A DNA stretch of 64,000 bases from an uncultured bacterium (GTDB lineage Bacteria; Gemmatimonadota; Gemmatimonadetes; Longimicrobiales; RSA9). Made by a program: the position numbers and the translations under genes. Location of the stretch: positions 1 through 64,000 of the forward strand of contig CALBZE010000068.1 in NCBI GenBank assembly GCA_937889645.1, read 5' to 3'. Under the pieces are notes generated by a model. It saw only the letters and a program-made list of their open reading frames with translations. It was not told the origin of the DNA and searched no databases. Positions 11,926 through 21,650 of the stretch are shown here, piece by piece; within the stretch, counting starts at the first letter, position 1; every line of letters begins with the position of its first letter.

Positions 11926-13035
11926 TTAGCGGCGCAGGGAGCCGTCCGTGTAGAACGGTGGGCGCACGACCTCGGCCGGGACCGGGCGATTGCGGATCAC
12001 GACCTCGATCGTCGTGCCCGGCTTCGACGCCTCGACCGGCACGTACGCCATGCCGATCCCCTGGTCGAGCGAGGGGCTGAGGATCCCGCTCGTCACCTCG
12101 CCCGCGGGTTCGCCCTGGAAACGGACCTCGTAGCCGTGGCGCGGGAACGCGCGCTCCTGGAGCCGGAACCCGACCAGCCGCTCGCGCACGCCCTCGTCCT
12201 TGCGCCGCTGCAGCGCTTCGCGGCCGAGGAAGTCGCCCTTGCCTAGCTTGACGACCCAGCCGAGCCCCGCCTCGAGCGGCGTGTGGTTTTCGTCCAGGTC
12301 GTTGCCGTAGAGGATGTAGCCCATCTCGAGGCGCAGCGAGTCGCGCGCGCCGAGCCCCGCGGGGATCACGCCGTCACCCTCGCCGACCTCGAGGAGCTTC
12401 CGCCACAGCGGGACCGCCGCCTCGTTCGACACGTACAGCTCGAAGCCGTCCTCGCCCGTGTAGCCGGTCCGGCTGATGATCGCGCGGTGGCCGTCGACCT
12501 CGCCCACGACGAAGCGGTAAAAGCCGATGGCAGACAGGTCGACATCCGTGATGCGGCCGAGGATCGCCTCGGCAGCGGGACCCTGGAGCGCGAGGAGAGC
12601 GGTCTCGTCCGACTGGTCGGTGAGCTCGACGCCGAAACGATCGGCGAACTTGCTGACCCACTGCCAGTCCTTGTCGCGGTTGGCCGCGTTGACGACGAGC
12701 ATGTACCCGTCCTCCAGGCGGTAGACGAGGCAGTCGTCGAGCGCGCTGCCGTCCTCCTGGCAGATCACGGAGTACTGCGCCTGCCCGACCTCGAGGGTGG
12801 AAGCGTCGTTCGTCGTCACGTACTGGACGAAGCCGAGCGCATCGCCGCCCTTCACGACGAACTCGCCCATGTGCGAAACGTCGAACAGGCCGGCGGCCTT
12901 ACGCACGGCCTGGTGCTCGCCCACGATCCCCGTCGCATACTGGACCGGCATCTCGTAGCCGGCGAAGGGGACCATCTTCGCGCCCAGCCGCTTGTGCTCC
13001 TCGTACAGCGGCGTCCTCTTCAGCTCATCAGCCAT
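11926..13035 (-). CDS. gcvT: Glycine cleavage system T protein (aminomethyltransferase)
   Basis: GcvT transfers the aminomethyl carbon of glycine to tetrahydrofolate. The 369-residue protein has the folate-binding GCV_T fold, with LFDVSHMGEF near residue 50, SRTGYTGEDGFELY near 190, and GLGARDSLRLEMGY near 230. The catalytic Asp region is conserved (GEDGFE). ATG 13035 is preceded by GAGGAG. It follows argF by 18 bases. The H and P subunits of the system are not in the window, and no glycine riboswitch is visible in the short upstream gap. Confidence 0.96.
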   Translation of the reverse strand: MADELKRTPLYEEHKRLGAKMVPFAGYEMPVQYATGIVGEHQAVRKAAGLFDVSHMGEFVVKGGDALGFVQYVTTNDASTLEVGQAQYSVICQEDGSALDDCLVYRLEDGYMLVVNAANRDKDWQWVSKFADRFGVELTDQSDETALLALQGPAAEAILGRITDVDLSAIGFYRFVVGEVDGHRAIISRTGYTGEDGFELYVSNEAAVPLWRKLLEVGEGDGVIPAGLGARDSLRLEMGYILYGNDLDENHTPLEAGLGWVVKLGKGDFLGREALQRRKDEGVRERLVGFRLQERAFPRHGYEVRFQGEPAGEVTSGILSPSLDQGIGMAYVPVEASKPGTTIEVVIRNRPVPAEVVRPPFYTDGSLRR

Positions 13036-13053
13036 GTCTCGTGCTCCTCACGC

Positions 13054-13962
13054 TCAAGCGCCCATCAGGCGGATCATGATCGCCTTCTGGACGTGCAGCC
13101 GGTTCTCCGCCTCGTCGAACACACGCGAGCGCGGCCCTTCGATCACCTCGTCGGCTACTTCCTCTCCCCGGTGCGCAGGCAGGCAGTGCAGGAAGATCGC
13201 GTTGTCGGCGGCGCGCGACATCAGCTCCTCGTCCACGTGGTATCCCTTGAACGCGCGCCGCCGCTCCTCCGCCTCCGCCTCCTGCCCCATGGATGCCCAG
13301 ACGTCCGTGTTGACGACCTCCGCGCCTTCGACCGCCTCCCTCGGATCGTTCGTCAGCATCACGTTCGCCGCCGTCCTGGCGCGGTCGAAGATCTCCTTGT
13401 CCGGCTCGTACCCCTTCGGACATGCCAGCCGGAGCTCGAAACCGAAGCGGTAGGCGGCGTTCAGCCAGGAGTTCGCCATGTTGTTGCCATCGCCGACCCA
13501 TGCAACCTTGCGGCCGCTGAGGTCCGGGCCGAACGCCTCCTGGATCGTCATGACGTCCGCCATGACCTGGCAGGGGTGCAGCAGGTCGGTCAACCCGTTG
13601 ATGACCGGAACGCTCGCGTAGTGGGCGAGCTCGCGCACGTCGCCGTGGTCGAAGGTGCGGATCATGATCCCGTCGACGTAACGCGACAGGACCCGTGCCG
13701 TGTCCTTGATCGGCTCTCCCCGACCGAGCTGGATGTCGCGCGAGGAGAGGAAGAGCGCATGCCCTCCGAGCTGAAAGGTGCCGACCTCGAACGAGACTCG
13801 CGTCCTCGTCGAGCTCTTCTCGAAGATCATCGCCAGCGTTTTGCCGGCCAGCGGCTGACCCTTGTACTCGCCGCGCTTCAGCCGATGCGCCAGTTCCAGG
13901 ATATCGTACAGCTCGTCCGTCGAGAAGTCCGGAATCTCGAGGAAATCGCGCTTTTCAGGCAT
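13054..13962 (-). CDS. argF: Ornithine carbamoyltransferase
   Basis: This enzyme makes citrulline from ornithine and carbamoyl phosphate in arginine synthesis. The carbamoyl-phosphate loop [11 protein letters not shown] and the HPCQ motif ([10 protein letters not shown]) are present, as is the [11 protein letters not shown] motif near the C-terminus. The Asp/Ser segment of the ornithine site is replaced by DVWASMGQE, typical of ornithine rather than aspartate transferases. ATG 13962 gives 302 residues, close to the usual length; the frame continues to 14034 without homology. The ribosome site is weak (GGTGAC). Confidence 0.95.
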   Translation of the reverse strand: MPEKRDFLEIPDFSTDELYDILELAHRLKRGEYKGQPLAGKTLAMIFEKSSTRTRVSFEVGTFQLGGHALFLSSRDIQLGRGEPIKDTARVLSRYVDGIMIRTFDHGDVRELAHYASVPVINGLTDLLHPCQVMADVMTIQEAFGPDLSGRKVAWVGDGNNMANSWLNAAYRFGFELRLACPKGYEPDKEIFDRARTAANVMLTNDPREAVEGAEVVNTDVWASMGQEAEAEERRRAFKGYHVDEELMSRAADNAIFLHCLPAHRGEEVADEVIEGPRSRVFDEAENRLHVQKAIMIRLMGA

Positions 13963-14057
13963 GCTGTCACCGCGTTCTGCCAGGGAAACGGTTCGAGGCG
14001 GTGGGAAAGTACCGGGGGGCGGGGGTTGGAGCAAGGTGCGATCGGGGGCGGAGCGAA

Positions 14058-14089
14058 GGCGGACCGGCCCGAACCCGGACCGGTCCGCC
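14058..14089 (-). terminator. Terminator-like hairpin between hslU and argF
   Basis: GGCGGACCGG and CCGGTCCGCC form a perfect 10-bp stem with a 12-base loop, 40 bases after the hslU stop. There is no T-run on either strand. It may separate the hslVU transcript from argF. Confidence 0.5.
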
Positions 14090-14129
14090 CGCGACGTCTT
14101 CGGAAGGTCTCGGACCGGAAGATCTCGGA

Positions 14130-15620
14130 CTAAAGGATGTACCGCCTCAGGTCCTCGTCCTCGACGATCTTCCGCAACCGCTCCCGCACGGTCTCCGCGT
14201 CCATCACGATCCGGCCGCTCGCGTGGTCAGGCAGGTCGAAGAGGAGATCCTCCAGGAGCGTGGTCAACACCGTATGCAAGCGCCGGGCGCCGATGTTTTC
14301 CATACGCTCGTTGACCTCCGCGGCGATCCTCGCGATCTCGCGGATCCCGTCATCGGTGAACTCGAGCGTCGCGCCCTCGGTCGCGACGAGCTCCTGGTAC
14401 TGCCGGAGCAGCGCGTTCTTCGGCTCGGTCAGGATCCGCACGAAGTCGGCTTCCGTCAGCGGGTTCAGCTCGACGCGGATCGGGAACCGGCCCTGCAGCT
14501 CGGGGATCAGGTCCGACGGCTTCGAGACGTGGAACGCGCCCGCGGCGATGAACAGGATGTGGTCCGTCCGGACGAGCCCGTACTTCGTCTGCACCGTGCT
14601 CCCTTCGACGATCGGGAGCAGGTCGCGCTGCACGCCCTCGCGGCTGACGTCCGGCCCCACGCCGCCTGTCTCGCCGGCGATCTTGTCGATCTCGTCGAGG
14701 AAGATGATCCCCATGTCCTCGGCGCGCTCGATGGCCTCGTTCACGACCTCGTCCATGTCGACGAGCTTGTCGAGCTCGTCCTGGAGGAGGATCCGCCGCG
14801 CCTCGGCGACGCTGACCGTGCGGCGCTTGGTCCGCTTCGGCAGCATGTCCTGGAGCATCTCGGCGAAGTTGTCCATCCCCTCCATCCCGCCCATCGGGAT
14901 CATGAGGTTCTCGATCGGCGGGCCCTGCTGGACCTCGACCTCGACGGTTCGGTCCTCGAGCTTCCCGTCGCGCAGGAGGGTCCGGAGCTTCTCGCGGGTG
15001 CGCTCGCGGCGGTCGCGGACGCGCTGCTCCTCGTCCTCCTCGATCGGGCGCTCTTCCGCCTCGCCCCCGGGCCCGACGAAGAACGTGCGGACCGGGGCGG
15101 ACGGCTCGGTATCGGGCCGCTTCTCGGCGTCCGATTCGGGGACCGGCGGCAGGAGCAGGTCCAGGATCCGCTCCTCGACGCGCTGCTGCGCGACCTCCTC
15201 GACCTCGGCCTCCCGCTCCTCCCGCACCATGTTCACCGCCATGTCGATCAAGTCGCGCACCATGGACTCGACGTCGCGGCCGACGTAACCGACCTCGGTG
15301 AACTTTGACGCCTCGACCTTGACGAACGGGGCGCCGGCGAGCCGGGCGAGGCGCCGCGCGATCTCGGTCTTCCCCACCCCGGTCGGGCCGATCATGATGA
15401 TGTTGTTCGGCATGATCTCCTCACGGAGATCGTCGCCGACGCGCTGGCGCCGCCACCGGTTGCGCAACGCGATCGCCACCGCCTTCTTCGCCGCCTCCTG
15501 CCCGACGATGTACTTGTCGAGCTCGGCGACGATCTGCCGGGGCGTCAACTCGTCCAGCCAACGCGTGTCGCGGTCGGCCGCGTCGGCCGGCATTGCAGTT
15601 TCGTTCAGGACTTTTGCCAT
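14130..15620 (-). CDS. hslU: ATP-dependent protease ATPase subunit HslU (ClpY)
   Basis: HslU is the AAA+ unfoldase that feeds the HslV peptidase. The 496-residue protein has Walker [10 protein letters not shown], pore loop GYVGRDVES and Walker [11 protein letters not shown] long charged I-domain occupies about residues 130-265, with an acidic patch [13 protein letters not shown]. The C-terminus ends RRYIL, matching the family's C-terminal tail that docks into HslV. It follows hslV by 73 bases. The order topA-trmFO-xerC-hslV-hslU is the one known from Firmicutes. Confidence 0.97.
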   Translation of the reverse strand: MAKVLNETAMPADAADRDTRWLDELTPRQIVAELDKYIVGQEAAKKAVAIALRNRWRRQRVGDDLREEIMPNNIIMIGPTGVGKTEIARRLARLAGAPFVKVEASKFTEVGYVGRDVESMVRDLIDMAVNMVREEREAEVEEVAQQRVEERILDLLLPPVPESDAEKRPDTEPSAPVRTFFVGPGGEAEERPIEEDEEQRVRDRRERTREKLRTLLRDGKLEDRTVEVEVQQGPPIENLMIPMGGMEGMDNFAEMLQDMLPKRTKRRTVSVAEARRILLQDELDKLVDMDEVVNEAIERAEDMGIIFLDEIDKIAGETGGVGPDVSREGVQRDLLPIVEGSTVQTKYGLVRTDHILFIAAGAFHVSKPSDLIPELQGRFPIRVELNPLTEADFVRILTEPKNALLRQYQELVATEGATLEFTDDGIREIARIAAEVNERMENIGARRLHTVLTTLLEDLLFDLPDHASGRIVMDAETVRERLRKIVEDEDLRRYIL

Positions 15621-15693
15621 GATCGCTCCGCATGCGGATGCGCGTGGCCCGTATGGCGAAGGGTTCGGGCCGCCGCGCGCCGCACGTACCGTG

Positions 15694-16230
15694 CTACTCC
15701 AGTTCGAGTACCGTGATGTTCCGGTTCGTGTAGATGCAGATGTCCCCGGCGATCTCGAGCGAACGCCGCACGATCTCCGCGGCCGACAGCTGCGAGTGCG
15801 CCTTGAGCGCCCGCGCCGCGGCCAGCGCGAAGCTGCCGCCGCTCCCGATCGCCGCGATCTCGTCGTCCGGCTCGATGACGTTCCCGTCGCCGCTGATCAC
15901 GAACAGATGGTCCTTGTCGGCGACGGTCAGCAGCGCCTCGAGGCGACGCAGGTAGCGGTCCGTTCGCCACTCCTTGGCCATCTCGACCGCGGCCCGGGGC
16001 AGATTGCCCGGGTGACGTTCGAGCTTGGATTCGAACTTCTCGAAGAGCGTGAACGCGTCGGCCACCGAGCCGGCGAACCCGGCCAGAACCCGACCGTCTT
16101 TGAGCTTACGTACCTTCTGGGCGTTGGCCTTGACGACGGTGTCGCCCAGCGTCACCTGGCCGTCGCCCCCAAGCGCCACGCGGCCGTCATGCCGGACCGC
16201 GATGATCGTCGTGGCGTGGAATTCTCTCAT
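15694..16230 (-). CDS. hslV: ATP-dependent protease subunit HslV (ClpQ)
   Basis: This N-terminal nucleophile peptidase of 178 residues begins [16 protein letters not shown], so Thr7 would become the catalytic N-terminus after removal of a six-residue propeptide, as in ClpQ of Bacillus. GDGQVTLG and the glycine-rich [15 protein letters not shown] are conserved. The start ATG 16230 has a strong GGAGGAGG site. It is transcribed just before hslU. The 113-base gap to xerC upstream contains no clear promoter. Confidence 0.97.
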   Translation of the reverse strand: MREFHATTIIAVRHDGRVALGGDGQVTLGDTVVKANAQKVRKLKDGRVLAGFAGSVADAFTLFEKFESKLERHPGNLPRAAVEMAKEWRTDRYLRRLEALLTVADKDHLFVISGDGNVIEPDDEIAAIGSGGSFALAAARALKAHSQLSAAEIVRRSLEIAGDICIYTNRNITVLELE

Positions 16231-16343
16231 TCGATCCTCCTCCTTGCCCCTATACCCCCAACCGCACGGGGATTCTCCCGGCGCCAATCTGGGGGCTGCG
16301 CGGCGATTGTGCAAAGGGTCGACGGCGGGGTACGGCGCGCGGC

Positions 16344-17249
16344 TCACGCCCGGGGATGCGCCCGGTCGTAGACCCGCTTGAGGCGTTCCTTGGAGGTGTG
16401 CGTGTAAATCCGCGTAGTCGAGAGCGACGCGTGGCCGAGCAGCTCTTTCACGGCCATCAGGTCGGCGCCGGCATCCAGGAGGTGCGTCGCGAAGGTGTGC
16501 CGCAGGGAGTGTGTCGTGAGCCCCGCGTCCTCCGCGACCGCGTCGAGGAAGTTCCTCACGATGTTCTGGATCTGCCGCACGGAGAGGCGCCGGCCGCGCT
16601 CGGAGATGAAGACCGCGCGACGGTCGCCCCCGGCGCAACGGGCCAGGACCTCGGCACGGCGGAGCTCGTACCGGCGCAACGCCGTTACCGCGTGGCGGCC
16701 GAGCGGCACGATCCGCTCCTTGCGCCCCTTCCCGCGGACCCGGGCCTGGTCGCCGAGGAGGTCGAGGTCCTGCACGTCCAGGCTCTGCAGCTCGGAGAGG
16801 CGCATCCCCGTCGAGTAGAAGGTCTCGACGATCGCGAGGTCGCGCGCGCCGCGGAACCCGCCCTCGGCCGCGCGGTTCTCGGCGAGCTCGAGGACGCGCT
16901 CGACGTCCGCCCGGCTGAGCCAACCCGGGAGGTGCCGCTCCAGCTTCGGCGAGCGCACCGCACGCGCGGGGTTCGCCTCGATCACCTCCTCGCGATGGAG
17001 CCAGCGGAAAAAGGAACGGACGGCGGACAGCTTGCGGGCGATCGAGCGGCGGGCCAGCCCCTTGCGGGAGAGATCGGCGAGGAAGGCACGCAGGGCGTGG
17101 CGGTCGATCCCGCCCCAGCTCCACTCCTCCTCACCGTAGTATCGGGCGAGGAACGCTTCGAACTCCGCGAGGTCGCGGCGGTACGCCGCTACCGTGTGCG
17201 GGCTGAGCTGCCGCCCGTCGGCCAGGTGCCGTATGTACTGGGCGATCAC
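16344..17249 (-). CDS. xerC: Tyrosine recombinase XerC/XerD
   Basis: This 301-residue site-specific recombinase resolves chromosome dimers. The N-terminal SAM-like domain (1-90) is followed by the catalytic domain with Arg150 (TGMRLSEL), His247 and Arg250 ([13 protein letters not shown]), His273 (LGHASLSTT) and nucleophile Tyr282 (RIYTHTS). GTG 17249 was chosen because GGGGAGC precedes it; the frame extends upstream into the trmFO end without homology. The position between trmFO and hslV favours the XerC/CodV orthologue, though XerD cannot be excluded from sequence alone. Confidence 0.93.
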   Translation of the reverse strand: MIAQYIRHLADGRQLSPHTVAAYRRDLAEFEAFLARYYGEEEWSWGGIDRHALRAFLADLSRKGLARRSIARKLSAVRSFFRWLHREEVIEANPARAVRSPKLERHLPGWLSRADVERVLELAENRAAEGGFRGARDLAIVETFYSTGMRLSELQSLDVQDLDLLGDQARVRGKGRKERIVPLGRHAVTALRRYELRRAEVLARCAGGDRRAVFISERGRRLSVRQIQNIVRNFLDAVAEDAGLTTHSLRHTFATHLLDAGADLMAVKELLGHASLSTTRIYTHTSKERLKRVYDRAHPRA

Positions 17250-17274
17250 GTCGCTCCCCTCGTCGCGTGAGCAA

Positions 17275-18747
17275 TCAAGCCGCCGCCCTCGCCGCGATCT
17301 CGACCGGCTCGATGCCGTGCTCGCGCATCCAGGCGGCAAAGTCGCGGCGCGCGCGCTCGACGAGCCGCTCCCGCTTCGCTCGCTTGTCGCGGATCCGCTC
17401 CTGAAGCGGATCGAGCAGCCCGAAGTTGGAATTCATCGGAGCGAACGCCTTCGGGTCGCCCTCGCGAAGGTAGCGGTACAGTCCGCCGAGCATCGTCGTC
17501 GACGGCGGCAGCACCGGCTCGAGGCCGCGGACGATGCGGTCCAGGTTCACGCCCGCCAGGATTCCGGACGCCGCGGACTCGGTGTACCCTTCGACCCCGG
17601 TGAGCTGGCCGGCGAAGATCAGCTCCGGCCGCGAAGGGTGCGCGCCATAGGCGTTCAGGCGCGCCGGGAAGTTCAGGTACGTGTTCCTGTGGATCGAGCC
17701 GTAGCGCAGGAACTCGGCGTTCTCGAGTCCGGGGATCATGCGGAAGACTCGCCGCTGCTCGCCCGTGCGGAGCCGCGTCTGGAATCCGACCAGGTTCCAC
17801 ATCTGACCGGCCTTGTCCTCTCGCCGCAACTGCAGCACCGCGTACGGCTCGCGCCCGGTCCGCGGGTCGGGCAGGCCGACCGGCTTCATCGGACCGAACC
17901 GCAGCGTGTCGTCGCCGCGCGACGCCAGGACCTCGATCGGCAGGCACCCCTCGAAGTACGGCACGCCGTCAGGGCCGACTCGGCCCGCCGTGCCGTCGGG
18001 CGCGGCACCACGTCCGCCGTCCGCCCCGTCGTCCGCGCCCGGCGCGCTCGCGCCCGTCCCCGACGCCGCCTCACCCTCGTCGGCGATCCGAATGTTCTCC
18101 CACTCGTGTCCGGGATAGATGTCCGCTTCTCGCAGGGCGTGCAGGAACGCGAGGTACTGCTCGCGATCGAGCGGGCAGTTGAGGTAGTCGTCGCCATCGC
18201 CCTTGCCGTAGCGAGAGAGGAAGTAGGCGACGTTCATGTCGATCGAGTCGCCGCTCACGATCGGCGCGATGGCGTCGTAAAAGGCGAGGCCATCGTCGCC
18301 GAGGAGCGCGGCGATCTCGTCCGCGAGCGCGTCGGAGGTGAGTGGGCCCGTCGCGAGCACCGTCGGCCCCTCCGGGAGCGTCGTAACCTCGCGACGTTCG
18401 ATCGTGATGCGCGGATGCGACGCGATCAGCTCCGTCATCCGTCCCGAGAAGATCTCGCGGTCGACGGCGAGAGCCGCGCCGGCGGGGATCCGCGCCTCTT
18501 CGGCCGCCGCCAGCAGCAGCGAGCCCAGCGCCACCATCTCGGTCTTGAGGAGGCCGTGCGCGTTCGTCGGGTCCGTGCTCTTGAACGAATTGGTGCAGAC
18601 CAGCTCCGCCAGCCGATCGGTCTGGTGCGCGGGAGTGCGGCGCACCGGGCGCATCTCGATCAGCGTGACGTCGTGGCCTCGCTCCGCGAGCTGCCATGCC
18701 GCCTCGCACCCCGCGAGCCCGCCCCCGACGACGGTGACCTTCGCCAA
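17275..18747 (-). CDS. trmFO: tRNA (uracil-54-C5) methyltransferase TrmFO, folate/FAD-dependent
   Basis: TrmFO makes ribothymidine at position 54 of tRNA using methylenetetrahydrofolate. The FAD-binding motif VVGGGLAGCEAAWQLAERG is at the N-terminus and VCTNSFKS follows. The C-terminal half has EGCLPIEVLASRG and GQLTGVEGYTESAASG. The start is TTG 18747, preceded by AGGAGG. At 490 residues it is longer than most relatives because of a Gly/Ala/Asp-rich insert of about 35 residues after IRIADEGE. The insert contains GTGASAPGADDGADGG and looks disordered. The gene follows topA by 26 bases. Confidence 0.95.
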   Translation of the reverse strand: MAKVTVVGGGLAGCEAAWQLAERGHDVTLIEMRPVRRTPAHQTDRLAELVCTNSFKSTDPTNAHGLLKTEMVALGSLLLAAAEEARIPAGAALAVDREIFSGRMTELIASHPRITIERREVTTLPEGPTVLATGPLTSDALADEIAALLGDDGLAFYDAIAPIVSGDSIDMNVAYFLSRYGKGDGDDYLNCPLDREQYLAFLHALREADIYPGHEWENIRIADEGEAASGTGASAPGADDGADGGRGAAPDGTAGRVGPDGVPYFEGCLPIEVLASRGDDTLRFGPMKPVGLPDPRTGREPYAVLQLRREDKAGQMWNLVGFQTRLRTGEQRRVFRMIPGLENAEFLRYGSIHRNTYLNFPARLNAYGAHPSRPELIFAGQLTGVEGYTESAASGILAGVNLDRIVRGLEPVLPPSTTMLGGLYRYLREGDPKAFAPMNSNFGLLDPLQERIRDKRAKRERLVERARRDFAAWMREHGIEPVEIAARAAA

Positions 18748-18773
18748 TCCGACCTCCTGTCCTGCGTTGCCGC

Positions 18774-21113
18774 CTACTGTTCGACGCCGGCGAGCTCGAC
18801 CGTGCCCGGCTCGAACTCGCCCTTGCACTGCGGGCACTTGAGGAACTCGCCCCGCGCCTTCGTGCTCTTCTCCACCAGGTACGCGTGCCCGCAGTCCGGG
18901 CACGGTCCGGGCACCGGGCGGTCCCAGCTCGACCAGTCGCAATCCGGGTAGCGCGTGCACCCCCAGAACACCTTGCCGCGACGGCTCCGCTTCTCCGCCA
19001 CGCCGCCCTCGCCGCACTTCGGGCACTTCAGCCCCGGGATCGTGAGCGGCTCGGTGTGCTTGCACTTCGGGTAATTGCTGCACGCGATGAACGCGCCCAG
19101 CCGCCCCTCCCGTTCGACCAACTCGCCGCCGCACTCCGGGCATGCGCGCCCGATCGGCTTCGGCGCCTTCCGCTCCTTCTTGTCCAGCGGCTTCGTGAAG
19201 GTGCACTCGGGGTAGCCCGTGCAGCCGAAGAACCGACCGTGCCGCGACCACTTGAGCTGCAAAGGCTTGCCACACTCCGGGCAATTCTCCGCGTCCGCGG
19301 CGACGACCTCGCGCAGCACCTCTTCCGACTTCTGCTCCCCCTCGGCGAGCTGGCGCTGGAACGGCTCGTAGAACTCGATCAGCAGCTTGCGCCAGTCCTG
19401 CTCGCCCTCCTCGATCCGGTCCAGCCCCGACTCCATCTCACTCGTGAAATGGACGTCGAAGAGGTCCGGGAAGAGCTTCACCAGCATTTTCGCCACGGTC
19501 TCGCCGAGCGATGTGGGGTGGAAGCGCTTCTGCTTGACCTCCACGTACTTGCGATCCCGCAGCGTCGAGATGATCTGCGCGTACGTCGACGGCCGGCCGA
19601 TCCCCAGCTTCTCCAGCTCCTTCACCAGGCTCGCCTCGCTGTAGCGCGGCGGCGGCTGCGTGAAGTGCTGCGCCGGCACCAGTTCGTGCAGCCGGCAACG
19701 GTCGCCGGGCGCGAGATCCGGGAGCGGCGCCAGATCGTCGAGCGTCTGCTTGTCCCCGTCCTCGCGCGCTTCCTGGTATAGCCGCGTGAAGCCCTCGAAC
19801 TTCACGATCGAGCCCGTCGCGCGGAACGTGTAGCGACGCCCCGCGTGGCGCTGTCCTTCGAGCTCGAAGTCGACGGTCGTCGTGTCGTAGACCGCCGGCG
19901 CCATCTGCCCGGCCACGAAGCGCAGCCAGACCAGCTCGTAGAGCCGGTACTGATCGCTGTCGAGATACCGCTTGACCGCTTCGGGGCGGCGACGCGCGTC
20001 GGTAGGGCGGATCGCCTCGTGCGCTTCCTGCGCGCCCCGCTGTTGGCGGCCGGTCCACAGGCGCGGGCCGCCGGGCGCGGCGAAACGCTCACCGAAGCTC
20101 TTGGCCACGAGGGCATGCGCGACTCCCGCCGCCTCGGCCGAGACGCGCGTCGAGTCGGTACGCATGTAGGTGATGAGCCCCGTCGCGCCTTCCGCGCCGA
20201 GGTCGACGCCTTCGTAGAGCTGCTGCGCGACCCGCATCGTCTTCTGCGCGGAGAAACCGAGACGCTTGGCGGCCTCCTGCTGCAGCGTGCTCGTCGTGAA
20301 CGGCGCTGGCGGGTTCTTGTGCTTCTCCCGGCGCTTGACTTCGGCGACGTCGAACGGACGACCCTCGATGTCGGCCAGGACGTCCGCGGCCGCGGCCTCG
20401 TTCTCGAGTCGGAAGCTCTTCCCATCGATCTGGTGGAGCTTCGCCTCGAAGCGGCGTCCGTCTTTCTCGAGGTGTGCGGTGATCGACCAGTACTCCTCGG
20501 GGACGAACGCACGGATCTCGTCCTCGCGTTCGGCGATGAGGCGGAGCGCGACCGTCTGCACGCGCCCGGCCGAGAGCCCGGGACGGATCGGCTTCCAGAG
20601 GAGCGGGCTGACCTGGTAGCCGACGAGGCGGTCGAGGATGCGCCGCGCCTGCTGCGCCTCGACCTTGCGCAGGTCGATCGTGCCCGGATGCTCGAGCGCT
20701 CGCCGGACCGCATCGGCCGTGATCTCGTGGAAGAGGACGCGGTGGAACCGACGCTCGCCCGCACCCTTCGACTTGCCCTTCCCGGCCGCCTCCGAGGAGA
20801 AGCCGAGCTGCTCGGCGACGTGGTAGGCGATCGCCTCCCCTTCGCGGTCCGGGTCCGTGGCGAGGATGATCTCGTCGGCGTTCTCGGCTTCGCGGCGCAG
20901 CTCCTGGATGACCTTCCCTTTGCCGCGAATCGTGACGTACTTGGGCGCGAAGCCGTGCTCGATGTCGACGCCGAGCTCGCGCTCCGGCAGGTCGCGAATG
21001 TGCCCCACCGAGGCCTTGACCCGGTACCCCGGACCCAGGTACTTCCCGATCGTTCTCGCCTTCGCCGGCGACTCCACGATCACCAGCCGCGTCCCCTTCT
21101 TCTTCTCCGCCAT
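18774..21113 (-). CDS. topA: DNA topoisomerase I
   Basis: This type IA topoisomerase of 779 residues relaxes negative supercoils. The TOPRIM domain has VIVESPAKA and the metal-binding DPDREGE at 87-93. The catalytic tyrosine is Tyr316 in ITYMRTDST. The C-terminus carries four zinc-ribbon modules, for example CPECGKPLQL, CPECGGELVE, CPKCGEGG and CPDCGHAY; the fourth is less regular. A basic GKGKSKGAGE stretch is inserted near residue 110. Start ATG 21113 lies ten bases after the aroK stop, so aroC-aroK-topA-trmFO-xerC probably form one transcript. Confidence 0.97.
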   Translation of the reverse strand: MAEKKKGTRLVIVESPAKARTIGKYLGPGYRVKASVGHIRDLPERELGVDIEHGFAPKYVTIRGKGKVIQELRREAENADEIILATDPDREGEAIAYHVAEQLGFSSEAAGKGKSKGAGERRFHRVLFHEITADAVRRALEHPGTIDLRKVEAQQARRILDRLVGYQVSPLLWKPIRPGLSAGRVQTVALRLIAEREDEIRAFVPEEYWSITAHLEKDGRRFEAKLHQIDGKSFRLENEAAAADVLADIEGRPFDVAEVKRREKHKNPPAPFTTSTLQQEAAKRLGFSAQKTMRVAQQLYEGVDLGAEGATGLITYMRTDSTRVSAEAAGVAHALVAKSFGERFAAPGGPRLWTGRQQRGAQEAHEAIRPTDARRRPEAVKRYLDSDQYRLYELVWLRFVAGQMAPAVYDTTTVDFELEGQRHAGRRYTFRATGSIVKFEGFTRLYQEAREDGDKQTLDDLAPLPDLAPGDRCRLHELVPAQHFTQPPPRYSEASLVKELEKLGIGRPSTYAQIISTLRDRKYVEVKQKRFHPTSLGETVAKMLVKLFPDLFDVHFTSEMESGLDRIEEGEQDWRKLLIEFYEPFQRQLAEGEQKSEEVLREVVAADAENCPECGKPLQLKWSRHGRFFGCTGYPECTFTKPLDKKERKAPKPIGRACPECGGELVEREGRLGAFIACSNYPKCKHTEPLTIPGLKCPKCGEGGVAEKRSRRGKVFWGCTRYPDCDWSSWDRPVPGPCPDCGHAYLVEKSTKARGEFLKCPQCKGEFEPGTVELAGVEQ

Positions 21114-21122
21114 TCTCCTCGC

Positions 21123-21644
21123 CTATTCCAACATCCCCACGATTTCGTCGGCGATCTCGTCCGCGTCGCGGCCGTCGACGTCCACGGCCACATCGGCCAT
21201 TCGGTACAGCGGCTCGCGCTCCCGGAGCAACATCCGCGCGCGGGCCACCGGGTCCGGCGCGGCCAGGAGCGGACGCTTCGACAGATCGACGCGCGCACGG
21301 CGCACCGCCTCCTCGGGCGAGATGCACAGCCAGACCACGAGCGTCTCGTCGCCGAAGTAGTCGAGCAGCTCGGGGTTGGTGATCCAGCCGCCGCCCGGCG
21401 CGAGGACAACGTGCTCCAGCCCGGCGACCTCCCGCGTCAGCTCCGCCTCGTACGCCCGGAACTCCGGCTCGCCGAAACGCCGAATGATCTCCGGTACGGG
21501 CGTGCCCGTGCGCTGTTCGATCTCGGCGTCGAAATCGACGAAGCCCCAGCCGAGCCGGTCGGCGACGAGTCGACCGATCGTCGTCTTCCCCGAGGCCATG
21601 AAGCCGACCAGGAGGATGCGCGTCACACCCTCCCGGTCCCGCAC
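21123..21644 (-). CDS. aroK: Shikimate kinase
   Basis: This P-loop kinase phosphorylates shikimate at O3 in aromatic amino acid synthesis. Walker A is GFMASGKTT, the shikimate-binding region contains DFDAEIEQ and RFGEPEFRAYE, and APGGGW is the conserved glycine loop. The lid arginine lies in KRPLL. The longest frame starts at GTG 21644 (173 residues); a second GTG at 21626 directly after GGGAGG is equally possible and removes six residues. It follows aroC by six bases. A location near pilMNOPQ recalls the pilQ-aroK linkage of many Proteobacteria. Confidence 0.95.
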   Translation of the reverse strand: MRDREGVTRILLVGFMASGKTTIGRLVADRLGWGFVDFDAEIEQRTGTPVPEIIRRFGEPEFRAYEAELTREVAGLEHVVLAPGGGWITNPELLDYFGDETLVVWLCISPEEAVRRARVDLSKRPLLAAPDPVARARMLLREREPLYRMADVAVDVDGRDADEIADEIVGMLE

Positions 21645-21650
21645 GCCGCG

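Noticed and set aside
13036..13053. Glycine riboswitch before gcvT
   Set aside because: Only 18 bases separate argF and gcvT, too short for any riboswitch.
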